Part shown: one piece after another, positions 50,488 through 60,216 of the stretch
Position numbering within the stretch: the first letter of the stretch is position 1
Layout of the letters: each line of letters opens with the position of its first letter
Made by a program: the position numbers and the translations under genes
Notes under the pieces: generated by a model
Seen by the model: only the letters and a program-made list of their open reading frames with translations
The model's database searches: none
What the model was told of the DNA's origin: nothing
Origin: an uncultured Flavobacteriaceae bacterium
GTDB lineage: Bacteria; Bacteroidota; Bacteroidia; Flavobacteriales; Flavobacteriaceae
Reading direction: 5' to 3'
Assembly (NCBI GenBank): GCA_947502495.1
Contig: CANNAC010000003.1
Location: forward strand, 429,248 to 493,247
DNA length: 64,000 bases

Positions 50488-50750
50488 CTCCTCCTTTTTT
50501 TAAGGAGGAGTGGATTTAATTTTGATAAAAATTAAAGACGAGGTGGTTTTTCGCGTTAGCGATTGCAGCAATTGTTGGAGCTCATCTATGATAGCGACTT
50601 GCGGAAAGCGCGACCTTTAGGTAACGCCCAACCTTCGTTAAAACTTCGGTTGGCTAACCAGGCCTTCTATTAAGAACTGAGGTTGGCTAACCAAACCTTC
50701 TATTAATAACTATGATAGGCTAAGCAGGTCTTTCATTAAAACGTCATTAG
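50488..50750. repeat. Composite intergenic repeats: GC-box hairpin, REP-like block and 33-35 bp tandem units
   Basis: The 334 bp between array 2 and the cyanophycinase gene hold no gene. CTCCTCCTT...AAGGAGGAG (50488-50510) forms a hairpin with a T-rich loop, followed by TTAATTTT/AAAATTAA and ACGAGGTGG. A block around 50553-50628 (GCGTTAGCGATTGCAG, GTTGGAGCTC, GCGGAAAGCGCGACC, GGTAACGCCC) looks like a dispersed flavobacterial intergenic repeat. Then three degenerate units of 33-35 bp start with GGTTGGCTAACCA or a variant (50648, 50681, 50716). Confidence 0.7.
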
Positions 50751-50788
50751 ATAAACCGAAAATATTAAGCTTCTACAAGCGTAGGAGT

Positions 50789-51649
50789 TCAGATAAAAGG
50801 AGCTTCGATAGGTAGTACTTCTACTTCTTTGTTTTCAATATTAAAACGGTCTCCATTAGATAGGATATGCGTTTTTAAATTGGTTAGAGACATTGGTGTG
50901 CCTTCTTTTAAAACCTTGTGGTTATTGTGTTTAAGCTTTCTTCCGTCAAAAATAATAACCATTCCAGAGCCTATAACTTCTAGAGAACCATTTTTAATAA
51001 TAAGTCCGGTGTCTTCTGCTAAACCAAGACCTACAAGTTTTGGGAATTGTGCAACAGCTTCCGATATGCGTCCGAAACGACCTCTTTTTATAAAATGTGT
51101 GTCGATAATTAATTCTGGGATTAAAGCTAATCCTTTATACATGGTAACTGCTCCTTTAATAAATGCTTCTGAAGCACTTCCGCCAGCAATCATTTCTTGA
51201 GACATCATCATTGCTCCAGCACTGGTACCGGCAATAACAAAACCATCTTCGTTTTTATAGCGATCTACCAAGATCTCATGTATGGTAGTACCTCCAATTT
51301 TATCGGTGATTTTAGATTGATCTCCACCAGAAAACATCACGCAATTGGCAGCTTTAATTAAATCTATAGATGCTTGTTTTTCAGAGTCTGCTTTGCTTCT
51401 AATGTCTAAAACAGTAACGTTTTTACACCCTAAAGTAGTAAACGCTTCCATGTAATTTTCACCAACTTCGACAGGAATACTAGATGCCGTAGGTATCACA
51501 ACAATATTAGCGTCTATTCCTCCAGCTTCTTTAACTACATGAAACAAAATACCTTCGCTTATAAACTCTAGCGTGTATTGTTCACTTTCTTCAATTCCTT
51601 TGTCTTCATTTCCTCCTATAGGAATTAACGTTCCGTTAAATCTATGCAT
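50789..51649 (-). CDS. cphB: Cyanophycinase
   Basis: A 286-residue serine peptidase of family S51. RFNGTLIPIGGNEDKG is the family N terminus, VMFSGGDQSKIT the glycine-rich loop, and VIAGTSAGAMMMS carries the nucleophile Ser143; DTHFIKRGRFGRI follows, typical of cyanophycinases. There is no signal peptide, so it acts on intracellular cyanophycin and releases beta-Asp-Arg dipeptides. It is divergent from the cyanophycin synthetase gene, with 104 bp between them, so synthesis and breakdown can be controlled from one intergenic region. The isoaspartyl peptidase needed for the next step lies beyond the repeat island. Confidence 0.95.
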   Translation of the reverse strand: MHRFNGTLIPIGGNEDKGIEESEQYTLEFISEGILFHVVKEAGGIDANIVVIPTASSIPVEVGENYMEAFTTLGCKNVTVLDIRSKADSEKQASIDLIKAANCVMFSGGDQSKITDKIGGTTIHEILVDRYKNEDGFVIAGTSAGAMMMSQEMIAGGSASEAFIKGAVTMYKGLALIPELIIDTHFIKRGRFGRISEAVAQFPKLVGLGLAEDTGLIIKNGSLEVIGSGMVIIFDGRKLKHNNHKVLKEGTPMSLTNLKTHILSNGDRFNIENKEVEVLPIEAPFI

Positions 51650-51676
51650 CTATTTTTCACTTAAAATTATAATGTG

Positions 51677-51684
51677 CAAAAATA
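51677..51684 (-). promoter_or_regulatory. Probable -7 promoter box TATTTTTG for cphB
   Basis: Full match to TAnnTTTG on the minus strand, 27 bp upstream of the cphB ATG. For cphA on the other strand only a one-mismatch box (TATATTTA, near 51710) is visible. Confidence 0.4.
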
Positions 51685-51753
51685 GGCTAATTTTTTTACA
51701 GAAATTGTATATATTTATAATCTTTCACATTAACTAATTAAACCAAAATCTGC

Positions 51754-54396
51754 ATGAAGATACGCGAAATAAATGCCATGAGAGGACCAAACTACTGGTC
51801 TATAAGACGTCACAAACTAATAGTAATGGTTCTTGATTTGGAAGAAATGGAAGAATTACCATCGAATAAAATTGATGGATTTCCAGAAAGATTGAAAGCC
51901 ATGTTTCCTACTATGTTTTCACATCGATGTTCGGAAGGGTGCGAAGGTGGTTTTTTTATGCGCGTAGATGAAGGGACTTGGATGGGACATATTATAGAGC
52001 ATATTGCTTTAGAAATACAAACCTTGGCCGGAATGGATACTGGTTTTGGAAGAACGAGAGGTTATGGCGAAGAAGGCGTGTATAGTGTTGTGTTTTCTTA
52101 TATGGAAGAATCTGTTGGACGATTTGCAGCAAAATCTGCAGTTCGTATTTGCGAGGCTTTAATTGCTGGCGAAGACTATGACTTAACCGATGATATTCAG
52201 GAAATGCGAGAACTTCGGGAATCGGATAGATTAGGTCCGAGTACAGGTTCTATTATTGAAGAAGCCGAGTCTAGAGGAATTCCTTGGATTCGTTTAAATA
52301 AATATTCCCTTTGCCAATTGGGTTATGGTGCCAATCAAAAACGTATTCAAGCAACAGTTACTAGTGAAACAAGTAGTATTGGTGTAGAGTTAGCATGTGA
52401 TAAAGAAGATACTAAATATTTATTAGAACAAGCGGAAGTAGAAGTGCCTCGTGGTGATATTATTCGTCGCGAACGTAGTTTAGAGGAAGCATGCAGATAT
52501 GTTGGTTATCCTTTAGTGATTAAACCTGTAGATGGAAATCATGGAAGAGGAATTACCGTAGATATTAATAATTATGAAGATGCTTTAGCCGCTTTTCATC
52601 ATGCAAAAGAAAGCTCTCGTAGCGGTGCTATTATTGTAGAGAAATTTATTACTGGTCAAGATTATAGACTTCTAGTGATTAATAATAGGTTGGTGGCCGG
52701 AGCCATTAGAACTCCTGCACATGTTATTGGTGACGGAAAATCTACAATACAAGAATTAATAGATAAAGTGAATAGCGATCCTCGTCGTGGTTTCGGACAT
52801 GAAAATGTACTGACCAAAATTACGACCAACGAGTTAACGCAAACCATAATAAAAGATGCTGGTTATACTTTAGCATCGGTTCTTGCAGCAGGCGAAAGAC
52901 TTATTGTAAAAGACACAGCGAACCTAAGTACTGGTGGAACTGCAGAAGATATTACCGATATCATTCACCCTGCAAATATTGCCATGGCAGAACGTATTTC
53001 TAAAATTATAGATTTAGATATCTGCGGCATTGATATTATGACCACCGATATTTCTAAACCACTTTCAGAAACTGGTGGCGCTGTTTTAGAAGTAAATGCT
53101 GGTCCAGGATTTAGAATGCACTTAGCACCAACTACTGGATTGCCACGTAATGTCGCAGCGCCAGTGATTGATAAATTATTTCCAGTAAAAGGCGAAACAG
53201 GACGTATTCCTATTGTAGCTATTTCTGGAACGAACGGAAAAACAACCACAACAAGACTTATTGCACATATTGCAAAAATGAATGGCCATCGTGTTGGTTA
53301 TACTACAAGTGATGGTGTTTATATACAAAATAGATTACTAATGACAGGAGATTGTACAGGTCCGGCAAGTGCCGAATTTGTACTGAAAGATCCAACCGTG
53401 AATTTTGCCGTTTTAGAATGTGCAAGAGGCGGTTTGCTTCGTGCAGGATTAGGTTTTAAAAAGTGTGATGTCGCTGTGGTAACAAATGTTGCAGCAGATC
53501 ATTTAGGCTTAAAAGGAATTCATACCATAGAACAATTAGCAAAAGTGAAAGCTGTTATTCCGGAAACTGTTTTACCAGATGGTTATGCCATTCTAAATGC
53601 AGATGACGATTTGGTATACGATATGCGTCGTAATCTAGATTGTAACGTGGCCCTATTTTCTATGGATGAAAACAATCCGCATATAAAAGCATTACAACGT
53701 CTTAATGGTATCACAGCGGTTTACGAAAACGGTTGGGTTACTATTTGTAGAGGCGAATGGAAAATGCGTATTATGGAAGCGGTAAATATTCCATTAACTT
53801 ATGGTGGAAAAGCGAAATTCATGATTCAAAATGTACTTGGTGCTGTGCTTGCAGCGCATGTGCAAGGTATTAGTATTGAAGATATGAAAGCCGCTTTAGA
53901 AACCTTTATTCCTTCGGCAACCCAAACGCCTGGTCGTTTAAATTTATTCGAATTTAATAACTTTTCTATTCTTTTAGATTATGCACATAATCCAGCAGGA
54001 ATGCGTGCGCTTCAAAACTTTGTAGAAGAATTAGATGCTACGGTGAAAGTGGGAATTATTGCAGGAATTGGAGATCGACGAGTAGAAGATAATAATGAAA
54101 TGGGTAGCATTGCTGCCGAAATGTTTGATGAAATTATTATTAGACAAGACAAACGCTTACGCGGAAAAACGGAAGAGGAACTTATTAAAATGCTGAATGA
54201 TGGTATTAAAATGAAAGATCCGAATAAGAAAACTACGATCATTCCATCGGAAAAAGAAGCCATTAAATTTGCAGTTAAAAATGCGGTTAAAGGTTCGTTG
54301 ATTATTTTATGTAGTGATGTGATTCCGGATGCTTTAGAATTGGTGAAAAAGTTTAAAGAACAAGAAGCGAATGGCGAATTGAATTACGCAGATTAA
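51754..54396 (+). CDS. cphA: Cyanophycin synthetase
   Basis: An 880-residue two-ATPase enzyme. The N-terminal domain (MKIREINAMRGPNYWSIRRH) is followed by an ATP-grasp domain (about residues 220-480) with YPLVIKPVDGNHGRGITVD and VLEVNAGPGFRMH, and then a Mur ligase-like domain with the P-loop VAISGTNGKTTTTRLIAHI near residue 492 and LLDYAHNPAGMRAL. CphA adds Asp to the backbone and Arg to each Asp side chain, using ATP at both sites, and so makes the storage polymer multi-L-arginyl-poly-L-aspartate. The length is usual for CphA1. The divergent cyanophycinase gene supports the assignment. Confidence 0.97.
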   Translation: MKIREINAMRGPNYWSIRRHKLIVMVLDLEEMEELPSNKIDGFPERLKAMFPTMFSHRCSEGCEGGFFMRVDEGTWMGHIIEHIALEIQTLAGMDTGFGRTRGYGEEGVYSVVFSYMEESVGRFAAKSAVRICEALIAGEDYDLTDDIQEMRELRESDRLGPSTGSIIEEAESRGIPWIRLNKYSLCQLGYGANQKRIQATVTSETSSIGVELACDKEDTKYLLEQAEVEVPRGDIIRRERSLEEACRYVGYPLVIKPVDGNHGRGITVDINNYEDALAAFHHAKESSRSGAIIVEKFITGQDYRLLVINNRLVAGAIRTPAHVIGDGKSTIQELIDKVNSDPRRGFGHENVLTKITTNELTQTIIKDAGYTLASVLAAGERLIVKDTANLSTGGTAEDITDIIHPANIAMAERISKIIDLDICGIDIMTTDISKPLSETGGAVLEVNAGPGFRMHLAPTTGLPRNVAAPVIDKLFPVKGETGRIPIVAISGTNGKTTTTRLIAHIAKMNGHRVGYTTSDGVYIQNRLLMTGDCTGPASAEFVLKDPTVNFAVLECARGGLLRAGLGFKKCDVAVVTNVAADHLGLKGIHTIEQLAKVKAVIPETVLPDGYAILNADDDLVYDMRRNLDCNVALFSMDENNPHIKALQRLNGITAVYENGWVTICRGEWKMRIMEAVNIPLTYGGKAKFMIQNVLGAVLAAHVQGISIEDMKAALETFIPSATQTPGRLNLFEFNNFSILLDYAHNPAGMRALQNFVEELDATVKVGIIAGIGDRRVEDNNEMGSIAAEMFDEIIIRQDKRLRGKTEEELIKMLNDGIKMKDPNKKTTIIPSEKEAIKFAVKNAVKGSLIILCSDVIPDALELVKKFKEQEANGELNYAD

Positions 54397-54414
54397 CCTA
54401 TTTTATTTTTGAAT

Positions 54415-54497
54415 AATGTCATTCAGAGCAAAGCGAAGAATCTGTAAATTAATAAAGAGATTCTTCCATCATGCTTCCTTCTGAATGACATTCTTTT
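54415..54497. repeat. Dispersed palindromic repeat, possible terminator of cphA
   Basis: Outer arms AATGTCATTCAGA (54415-54427) and TCTGAATGACATT (54480-54492), inner arms GAAGAATCT and AGATTCTTC, then CTTTTT. This type, GTCATTC..AG..GAAGAATCT, is a common intergenic repeat in Bacteroidota. It is unrelated to the 131-bp arrays. Placed 19 bp after the cphA stop, it may end transcription. Confidence 0.75.
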
Positions 54498-54528
54498 TAT
54501 ACATGCTTTTATTTAAATAAAAAAAACA

Positions 54529-55938
54529 ATGAATTACTCCGATAATAAATACGCTACTTTATTTAATACGCAAAAAGCAAATCAATATAACATAGGAAAC
54601 ACGACCTATAAACAGCGTATTGCAAAACTGAATGCCTTAAAAAAAGCGGTGGAGTTTACCTATAAGGATAAAATCCGTCAGGCATTGTTTGATGATTTTA
54701 AAAAGCCTTTTACAGAAACCGATTTAACCGAAATCTATCCGGTTATTGGTGAAATTAAATTCGCTAAAAGTCATTTGAAATCCTGGATGAAACACCAAAT
54801 TGTAGACACACCAATGGCTTTACTTGGATCTTCTTCGTATTATATTTACGAGCCAAAAGGCGTTTGTTTGCTTATTTCTCCATGGAATTTTCCGTTAAAT
54901 TTAACTTTCGGACCATTAGTTTCTGCAATTGCAGCAGGAAATACGGTCATTATTAAGCCCAGTGAAATGACGCCAAACATTTCAAAAGTGATGGCAGAAA
55001 TGGTAGCAGATTTGTTTGATGAAAACGAAATTGCTTTAATAGAAGGCGAAGTAGAAGTATCGCAAGAATTATTAAAGCTTCCTTTTAATCACATCTTTTT
55101 TACAGGATCTCCACAAGTTGGAAAAATTGTAATGCAAGCAGCAGCCAAGCATTTAACTTCGGTGACTTTAGAACTTGGTGGGAAATCGCCAACCCTAATT
55201 GATGAAACCGCAAACCTAAAAGCGGCCGTTAAAAAGATTGCTTGGGGAAAGTTTTTAAACAGCGGACAAACCTGTATTGCTCCAGATTATATTTTGGTAA
55301 AAGATGCGGTGAAAGATGCTTTTGTTGCAGAATTAAGAGCACAATTAAAAACCTTTTATACGGCAGATGCGTCGGCTTCCGATTCCCTTTCTCGTGTAGT
55401 GAATGCAAAACATTATGAGCGTTTAGTAGCGCATTTAGAAGATGCTAAATCCAATAATGCCACAATTGAAATTGGTGGTAAAACGGCTTCCGAAGATAAC
55501 TTTATTGAACCAACCGTAATTTCTAACGTACCAGAAAGTGCTTCGCTTTTACAAGACGAGATTTTTGGACCTATTCTTCCTATAAAAACATATAAAACAC
55601 TTGAAGAAGCTATTAATTATGTTAATGCTAAAGAAAAACCTTTAGCGCTTTATGTGTATTCTAAGAGTAAAAGGAATATAAATACGGTTATAAAAAACAC
55701 GAGAGCAGGAAGTACGGCAATTAACAATAATGTATTGCAATACACTAATCATAACCTGCCATTTGGAGGAAGTAATAATAGTGGGATTGGTAAAGCGCAT
55801 GGAATTTTTGGTTTTCAAGAATTCTCGAATATGCGTTCTGTGTTAAAACAACATACGATAGGATCTATTGAGTTTTTGTTTCCGCCTTATACTAATTTTA
55901 AACAGAAATTGGTAGACTTAACTATCAAGTGGTTCTAA
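54529..55938 (+). CDS. Aldehyde dehydrogenase (NAD(P)+-dependent, class 3-like)
   Basis: A 469-residue ALDH. PKGVCLLISPWNFPLNLTFG and KPSEMTPNISKVM form the cofactor site, FTGSPQVGKIVMQAAAKHL the Rossmann part, VTLELGGKSPTLI carries the general base Glu, and NSGQTCIAPDYILV the catalytic Cys. The C-terminal NLPFGGSNNSGIGKAHG is typical, and the short overall length with a hydrophobic C-terminal end (IEFLFPPYTNFKQKLVDL) matches the class 3/fatty aldehyde group. It oxidises an aldehyde to the acid; the in vivo substrate is unknown. It is a single gene followed by a strong terminator. Confidence 0.92.
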   Translation: MNYSDNKYATLFNTQKANQYNIGNTTYKQRIAKLNALKKAVEFTYKDKIRQALFDDFKKPFTETDLTEIYPVIGEIKFAKSHLKSWMKHQIVDTPMALLGSSSYYIYEPKGVCLLISPWNFPLNLTFGPLVSAIAAGNTVIIKPSEMTPNISKVMAEMVADLFDENEIALIEGEVEVSQELLKLPFNHIFFTGSPQVGKIVMQAAAKHLTSVTLELGGKSPTLIDETANLKAAVKKIAWGKFLNSGQTCIAPDYILVKDAVKDAFVAELRAQLKTFYTADASASDSLSRVVNAKHYERLVAHLEDAKSNNATIEIGGKTASEDNFIEPTVISNVPESASLLQDEIFGPILPIKTYKTLEEAINYVNAKEKPLALYVYSKSKRNINTVIKNTRAGSTAINNNVLQYTNHNLPFGGSNNSGIGKAHGIFGFQEFSNMRSVLKQHTIGSIEFLFPPYTNFKQKLVDLTIKWF

Positions 55939-55941
55939 AAT

Positions 55942-55980
55942 AAAAAAAGGGAATGACTAATGAAGTTATTCCCTTTTTTT
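55942..55980. terminator. Bidirectional rho-independent terminator
   Basis: Arms AAAAAAAGGGAAT (55942-55954) and ATTCCCTTTTTTT (55968-55980) pair over 13 bp around a 13-bp loop, giving a T run on both strands. It lies between the convergent aldehyde dehydrogenase and sugar transporter genes. Confidence 0.88.
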
Positions 55981-56022
55981 ATAAGTGATGGTTTATTTTC
56001 TTAAAAACAAACGAATTACTTA

Positions 56023-57687
56023 TTAGTATTTTACATCCTGTTTGTCTAAAACTGTTTTTGTTCTAAAGGCATAGAAAAGTAAATAAGCAAAGCATAAAAC
56101 GGCAAGCCAGTAAGAAGATTGGATATTAAAAACATCTGCGAGTTTTCCTTGAAGTGGCGGAATAATTGCGCCGCCAAGAATCATCATGATTAAAAAGGCA
56201 GAACCTTGAGAGGTATATTTTCCTAATCCAGCAATACTTAAAGTAAAGATACAAGGCCACATAATAGAGCAGAATAGTCCTCCAGATAAAAATGCAAATA
56301 AGGCAACATTTCCAGAAGAAAATAAACCGATTAGCATTGCTAAAACACCGAAGAGACTAAATATTTTTAATGTTTTTACAGGATTGTCTTTGGCTAAAAA
56401 GAAACCAAAAATTTGGACTGCTACACAAATTCCGAAAAAGAGTATTTGATCGGATGAATATTTTCCAAAATTAACCAGTAAAATAACACCAAATGCAAGA
56501 TATGGTACTATAATTAATAAGGCTTTTTTAAGTCCTTTACTAGGATTGAAAACAGTAATTGATCCAACCCAACGGCCAACCATTAATCCTCCCCAATATA
56601 AGGATATATAAGGAGCTAATTGTCCGTCATTTAATGTTGCTAATCCTAATGCGTTAAGGTTTGTTCCGTTTACTGCTTGTTTTAATAGTTCCCCTAGATT
56701 ACTTCCAACAGTAACTTCTACTCCAACATAGGTGAATATGGCCAGCATCCCTAAAACGAGTTGTGGATATTTCATTGCTCCCCAACCTTCCGGTTTTTTA
56801 GAAGAACTAGAGTATGCAAAAACGAGCGAGCCTATTACCGCAAATAATGCTATAATTAAAAGGATTAGTCTCGTGTGTTCTAAAGCTTCCGAAGATACTT
56901 CTCCGCTAGTATACGTGCTAAAAATATAGCCAAAACATGCGACAATAATTACCGTTAAAACTAGAAGTAAATTTTTGGCTTTATTGGCAGGTTCAAAGGC
57001 GGTTTCCGATTTTAAAGCGGGTAGTTTTTTTGAAAAATGAAATAGTGCTGCAGCAACTAAAAATAATAAACCGACACCAAGGTAAAGCGATTGTACTGTG
57101 GTAAGTTTTATTTCATTATTTTTTATCATCGTTGTTAATTCTTCACCAGATAAAGGTGCAGAACCAAAAATGATAAATGCAACTACTATTGGTCCAATGG
57201 TAGTTCCAAAAGAGTTTATTCCTCCTGCTAAATTAAGTCTATGAGAACCTGTTGCTGGATCGCCAAGGGCAATTGCAAAAGGATTGGCTGCAGTTTGTTG
57301 CAACGAAAAACCCAAACCAACAATAAAAAGAGCAATTAATACGAAGTAGAAAACTTGTGTTTGTCCTTGTTCTGCTCCCATAGTTGCGGGATACATAACA
57401 AATGCGCCAATGGCAGATAGGAGTAAACCATAAACAATTCCGTTTTTATAACCCCAAGAATTTAAGATGTCTTTTTTTATAGAACTCGATAAAACAAATA
57501 GGAGTAATGCACCCAAATAATATGCACCATAAAAAGCGAAATCTACTAATTGGGATTGAAACTGATCAATATTAAAATACGTTTTACAAAAAGGAATAAA
57601 AACACCATTAGATGCTGCTATAAATCCCCAGAAAAAGAAAACAGTAACCAAAGTAGTTAAAGCCGATTTGTTATTTTGATTGTTCAT
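56023..57687 (-). CDS. FucP-like MFS sugar transporter
   Basis: A 554-residue membrane protein with about twelve to fourteen spans. The first helix region [22 protein letters not shown] and [20 protein letters not shown] match the fucose/glucose-galactose:H+ symporter family. [36 protein letters not shown] is a strong family signature (two stretches read together). It is longer than E. coli FucP (438) because of extra segments in the middle and near the C terminus. It probably imports a hexose with protons. No enzyme genes for sugar use are next to it, so the sugar is unknown. Confidence 0.9.
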   Translation of the reverse strand: MNNQNNKSALTTLVTVFFFWGFIAASNGVFIPFCKTYFNIDQFQSQLVDFAFYGAYYLGALLLFVLSSSIKKDILNSWGYKNGIVYGLLLSAIGAFVMYPATMGAEQGQTQVFYFVLIALFIVGLGFSLQQTAANPFAIALGDPATGSHRLNLAGGINSFGTTIGPIVVAFIIFGSAPLSGEELTTMIKNNEIKLTTVQSLYLGVGLLFLVAAALFHFSKKLPALKSETAFEPANKAKNLLLVLTVIIVACFGYIFSTYTSGEVSSEALEHTRLILLIIALFAVIGSLVFAYSSSSKKPEGWGAMKYPQLVLGMLAIFTYVGVEVTVGSNLGELLKQAVNGTNLNALGLATLNDGQLAPYISLYWGGLMVGRWVGSITVFNPSKGLKKALLIIVPYLAFGVILLVNFGKYSSDQILFFGICVAVQIFGFFLAKDNPVKTLKIFSLFGVLAMLIGLFSSGNVALFAFLSGGLFCSIMWPCIFTLSIAGLGKYTSQGSAFLIMMILGGAIIPPLQGKLADVFNIQSSYWLAVLCFAYLLFYAFRTKTVLDKQDVKY

Positions 57688-57781
57688 TTAGTTGGTTTTA
57701 GTCATTTAAGAATTGTAATATAATAAATCTTAAGGTATAGTTAAATATAAATGCAGAATGTTAAAATGGGGTTTAATAAAT

Positions 57782-57789
57782 TACTTTTG
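57782..57789 (+). promoter_or_regulatory. Probable -7 promoter box TACTTTTG for the metallophosphoesterase gene
   Basis: Full match to TAnnTTTG, 15 bp before the ATG at 57805. No clear -33 box. Confidence 0.4.
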
Positions 57790-57804
57790 ATAAAAAATTA
57801 ATCC

Positions 57805-59037
57805 ATGAGATTTATTATTACGCTTATACTCGTTTCCATAGTCTTGTTTTTTGTGGAGTTTTATGCTTTTCAAGCCCTAAAAACAATTACAAAGAATAAA
57901 ATAATAAAATGGATTTGGATTCTTATTGCGGTAGCTATTTATGTCCACTTATTTTATACCGTTTTTACAACGCCTAGAAGTGCTGGGCAAACCAACGGAT
58001 TTCAGTTAGCAGCGGGGTTTTTACTTACTTTTTTAATTCCTAAGGTGTTGATTTTAGCCATTATGTTTGGCGAAGATATTTTTAGAGGTTTTATGAAATT
58101 AATATCCGTTTTTTCTAATGGAGAAACACAGCCAGTAGCAGGAAGACGCGCTTTTATTTCTAAAATAGCATTAGGATTGGCAGCATTGCCGTTTGCGTCT
58201 TTTTTGTATGGAATAATTCAAGGGCGTTACAACTATAAAGTGCTTAAGTATCAACTGACTTTTGATGATTTACCAGAAGCTTTCGACGGATTGAAAATTA
58301 CGCAGATATCCGATATTCATTCGGGGAGTTTTACCAATAAAGAAAAGATTGCATATGGTGTACAAATGATTAATGATCAGAAGTCGGATATTATTTTATT
58401 TACCGGAGATATTGTAAATAATAAAGCAGATGAAATGAACGATTGGATTGCTCTTTTTAGCATGCTGGAAGCTCCAATGGGAAAGTATTCTGTACTTGGA
58501 AATCATGATTATGGAGATTATGTAGAATGGGAAACACCACAAGATAAGGTGAAGAACTTTCAAGATGTAAAAGATATTCATCCAAAAATAGGTTTTGATT
58601 TATTGTTGAATGAAAATAGATACATTGAAAAAGACGGACAAAAAATAGCATTAGTAGGTGTAGAGAATTGGGGAAAAGGATTTAATCAAGCTGGAGATTT
58701 AGCAAAAGCTTCGGAAGGAATTCATAAAGACGATTTTAAAATCCTGATGACGCATGATCCTTCCCATTGGGAATATAAAGTGAAAAATGATGATTTCAAC
58801 TATCACTTATCTTTGAGTGGCCATACGCACGGACTGCAAATGGGTATTGAAATTCCGGGTTTCTTTAGATGGAGTCCATCACAGTATGTCTATAAACAAT
58901 GGGCTGGTTTGTATAATGAATTTGGACGATTTATTAATGTGAATAGAGGTTTCGGGTATCATGCTTTTCCTGGAAGAGTTGGTATTTGGCCAGAAGTAAC
59001 CGTAATAGAGCTTAAAAAAGGTCCTAGTGCCACATAA
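57805..59037 (+). CDS. Membrane-anchored metallophosphoesterase
   Basis: A 410-residue protein. The first 150 residues hold about three to four membrane segments (ITLILVSIVLFFVEFYAF and others), then the calcineurin-like domain with its full set of metal motifs: QISDIHSGSF, LFTGDIVNNK, VLGNHDYGDY, LMTHDPSHW and SGHTHGLQMG. The architecture matches the YkuE/YaeI-like phosphoesterases, some of which act on phospholipid-type substrates such as UDP-diacylglucosamine. The substrate here is not known. It is a single gene. Confidence 0.9.
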   Translation: MRFIITLILVSIVLFFVEFYAFQALKTITKNKIIKWIWILIAVAIYVHLFYTVFTTPRSAGQTNGFQLAAGFLLTFLIPKVLILAIMFGEDIFRGFMKLISVFSNGETQPVAGRRAFISKIALGLAALPFASFLYGIIQGRYNYKVLKYQLTFDDLPEAFDGLKITQISDIHSGSFTNKEKIAYGVQMINDQKSDIILFTGDIVNNKADEMNDWIALFSMLEAPMGKYSVLGNHDYGDYVEWETPQDKVKNFQDVKDIHPKIGFDLLLNENRYIEKDGQKIALVGVENWGKGFNQAGDLAKASEGIHKDDFKILMTHDPSHWEYKVKNDDFNYHLSLSGHTHGLQMGIEIPGFFRWSPSQYVYKQWAGLYNEFGRFINVNRGFGYHAFPGRVGIWPEVTVIELKKGPSAT

Positions 59038-59175
59038 TTTATAAGAAATGTTATATTTAATTGGAAAATGCTTATTTTTATGAATAACACGCAAGCTGCC
59101 TAGAATAGATTTAGATTTTTAAACCAATAAAAAGAATAGGCTTGTAAATAGGTGTTGGACCAAAAACTATTGTAT

Positions 59176-59469
59176 ATGTCAAAATTTGGAGAACTTATAG
59201 ATGTAGAAATCCCTGTGCTTTTAGACTTTTTTGCGGTAGATGAGCAATCGCATAGTATGCACGCCATACTTCGAGATGTAGCTGCTGCGCTTGGTGATAA
59301 AGCAAAAGTTATTAAAATTGATGTAGCTAAAAATAAAGAATTAGCAGAAGCGTTACGCGTTAAGAATTTACCGACTTTAATTATCTATAAAAATGGGGAA
59401 ATGAAATGGAGGCAAACGGGAACGCAAGATTCGGATACACTTATTGGATTAATTCAAGAGTACGTTTAG
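59176..59469 (+). CDS. Thioredoxin-fold protein lacking the CXXC site
   Basis: A 97-residue protein from the ATG at 59176 (MSKFGELIDVEIPVLLDFFA); a GTG at 59152 would add 8 residues. The fold is clear from VLLDFFA, VIKIDVAKN, LRVKNLPTLIIYKNGEMKWRQTG, including the cis-Pro before Thr (LPT). Where thioredoxins have WCGPC this protein has VDEQSHSMH, so it has no redox cysteines at all. It may be a chaperone or scaffold, or bind a partner protein. It is a single gene between the phosphoesterase and the convergent deacetylase. Confidence 0.85.
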   Translation: MSKFGELIDVEIPVLLDFFAVDEQSHSMHAILRDVAAALGDKAKVIKIDVAKNKELAEALRVKNLPTLIIYKNGEMKWRQTGTQDSDTLIGLIQEYV

Positions 59470-59520
59470 CATGTTTCTGAAAAAGCACAACTGCTATTCC
59501 TAGCGTTTGTATCTGAAAAG

Positions 59521-60204
59521 TTATTGAAGGCTTTTAAAAGTATAGCCCTTTTTGCTAAAATAGCCTAATACTTTAGGTAGCGCATATTGCATGTTTTTTG
59601 AAGCTTTTATGCTATCATGAAACACGATAATACTTCCAGCATCTGCCTTGGTAATTACATTATTCAAGCAAATTTTTCTAGAAACAAAAGCATCCCAGTC
59701 TATAGAAAGTACACTCCACATAATTACTTTATAGCCAAGTTTTATTAATTTGGTGCCTTGTTTTGGTGTTATTTGTCCGTAAGGAGGACGAAACAGATTG
59801 GTGGTTGGAGATTGAAGATTAGCGGTTGAAGAATTTTGATTTTGCGCTATATAATTTAAGTGCGTGTTTATTACCTGTTGCGCTTTATCCACATTTTCTA
59901 GATAATCTATAACCGAAGTTTTCCAGCCTTTTATATGGTTGTAGGTATGATTTCCTATGGTGTGGCCATCATGAATTATATCCTGAAAGATCTCCGGATG
60001 CATTTCTATATTCTTTCCAATACAGAAAAAAGTAGCTTTCGCATCATATTGCTTTAGTAGGTCTAAAACCCAATTCGTAATCTCTGGCGTTGGGCCATCA
60101 TCAAAAGTTAAGTATATTTCTTTAGTATCAGAAGCTATTTCCCAAGTATATTTAGGAAATAGCTTCTGCACAACTAAAGGTGTTTTTACTGGCGTTAAAT
60201 TCAT
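59521..60204 (-). CDS. Polysaccharide deacetylase (CE4), cytoplasmic or membrane side
   Basis: A 227-residue NodB-domain protein: EIYLTFDDGPTPEITNWVL (motif 1 Asp pair), DGHTIGNHTYNHIKGW (His metal ligands), LFRPPYGQITPKQGTKL (motif 3) and MWSVLSIDWDAF followed by GSIIVFHDS (motifs 4 and 5). All catalytic and metal residues are present. No signal peptide can be seen. It probably removes N-acetyl groups from peptidoglycan or a surface glycan. It lies 12 bp downstream of the DUF2723 gene and is likely in the same operon. It is clearly different from the deacetylase at 21411. Confidence 0.9.
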   Translation of the reverse strand: MNLTPVKTPLVVQKLFPKYTWEIASDTKEIYLTFDDGPTPEITNWVLDLLKQYDAKATFFCIGKNIEMHPEIFQDIIHDGHTIGNHTYNHIKGWKTSVIDYLENVDKAQQVINTHLNYIAQNQNSSTANLQSPTTNLFRPPYGQITPKQGTKLIKLGYKVIMWSVLSIDWDAFVSRKICLNNVITKADAGSIIVFHDSIKASKNMQYALPKVLGYFSKKGYTFKSLQ

Positions 60205-60216
60205 GTTTTCCAGATT

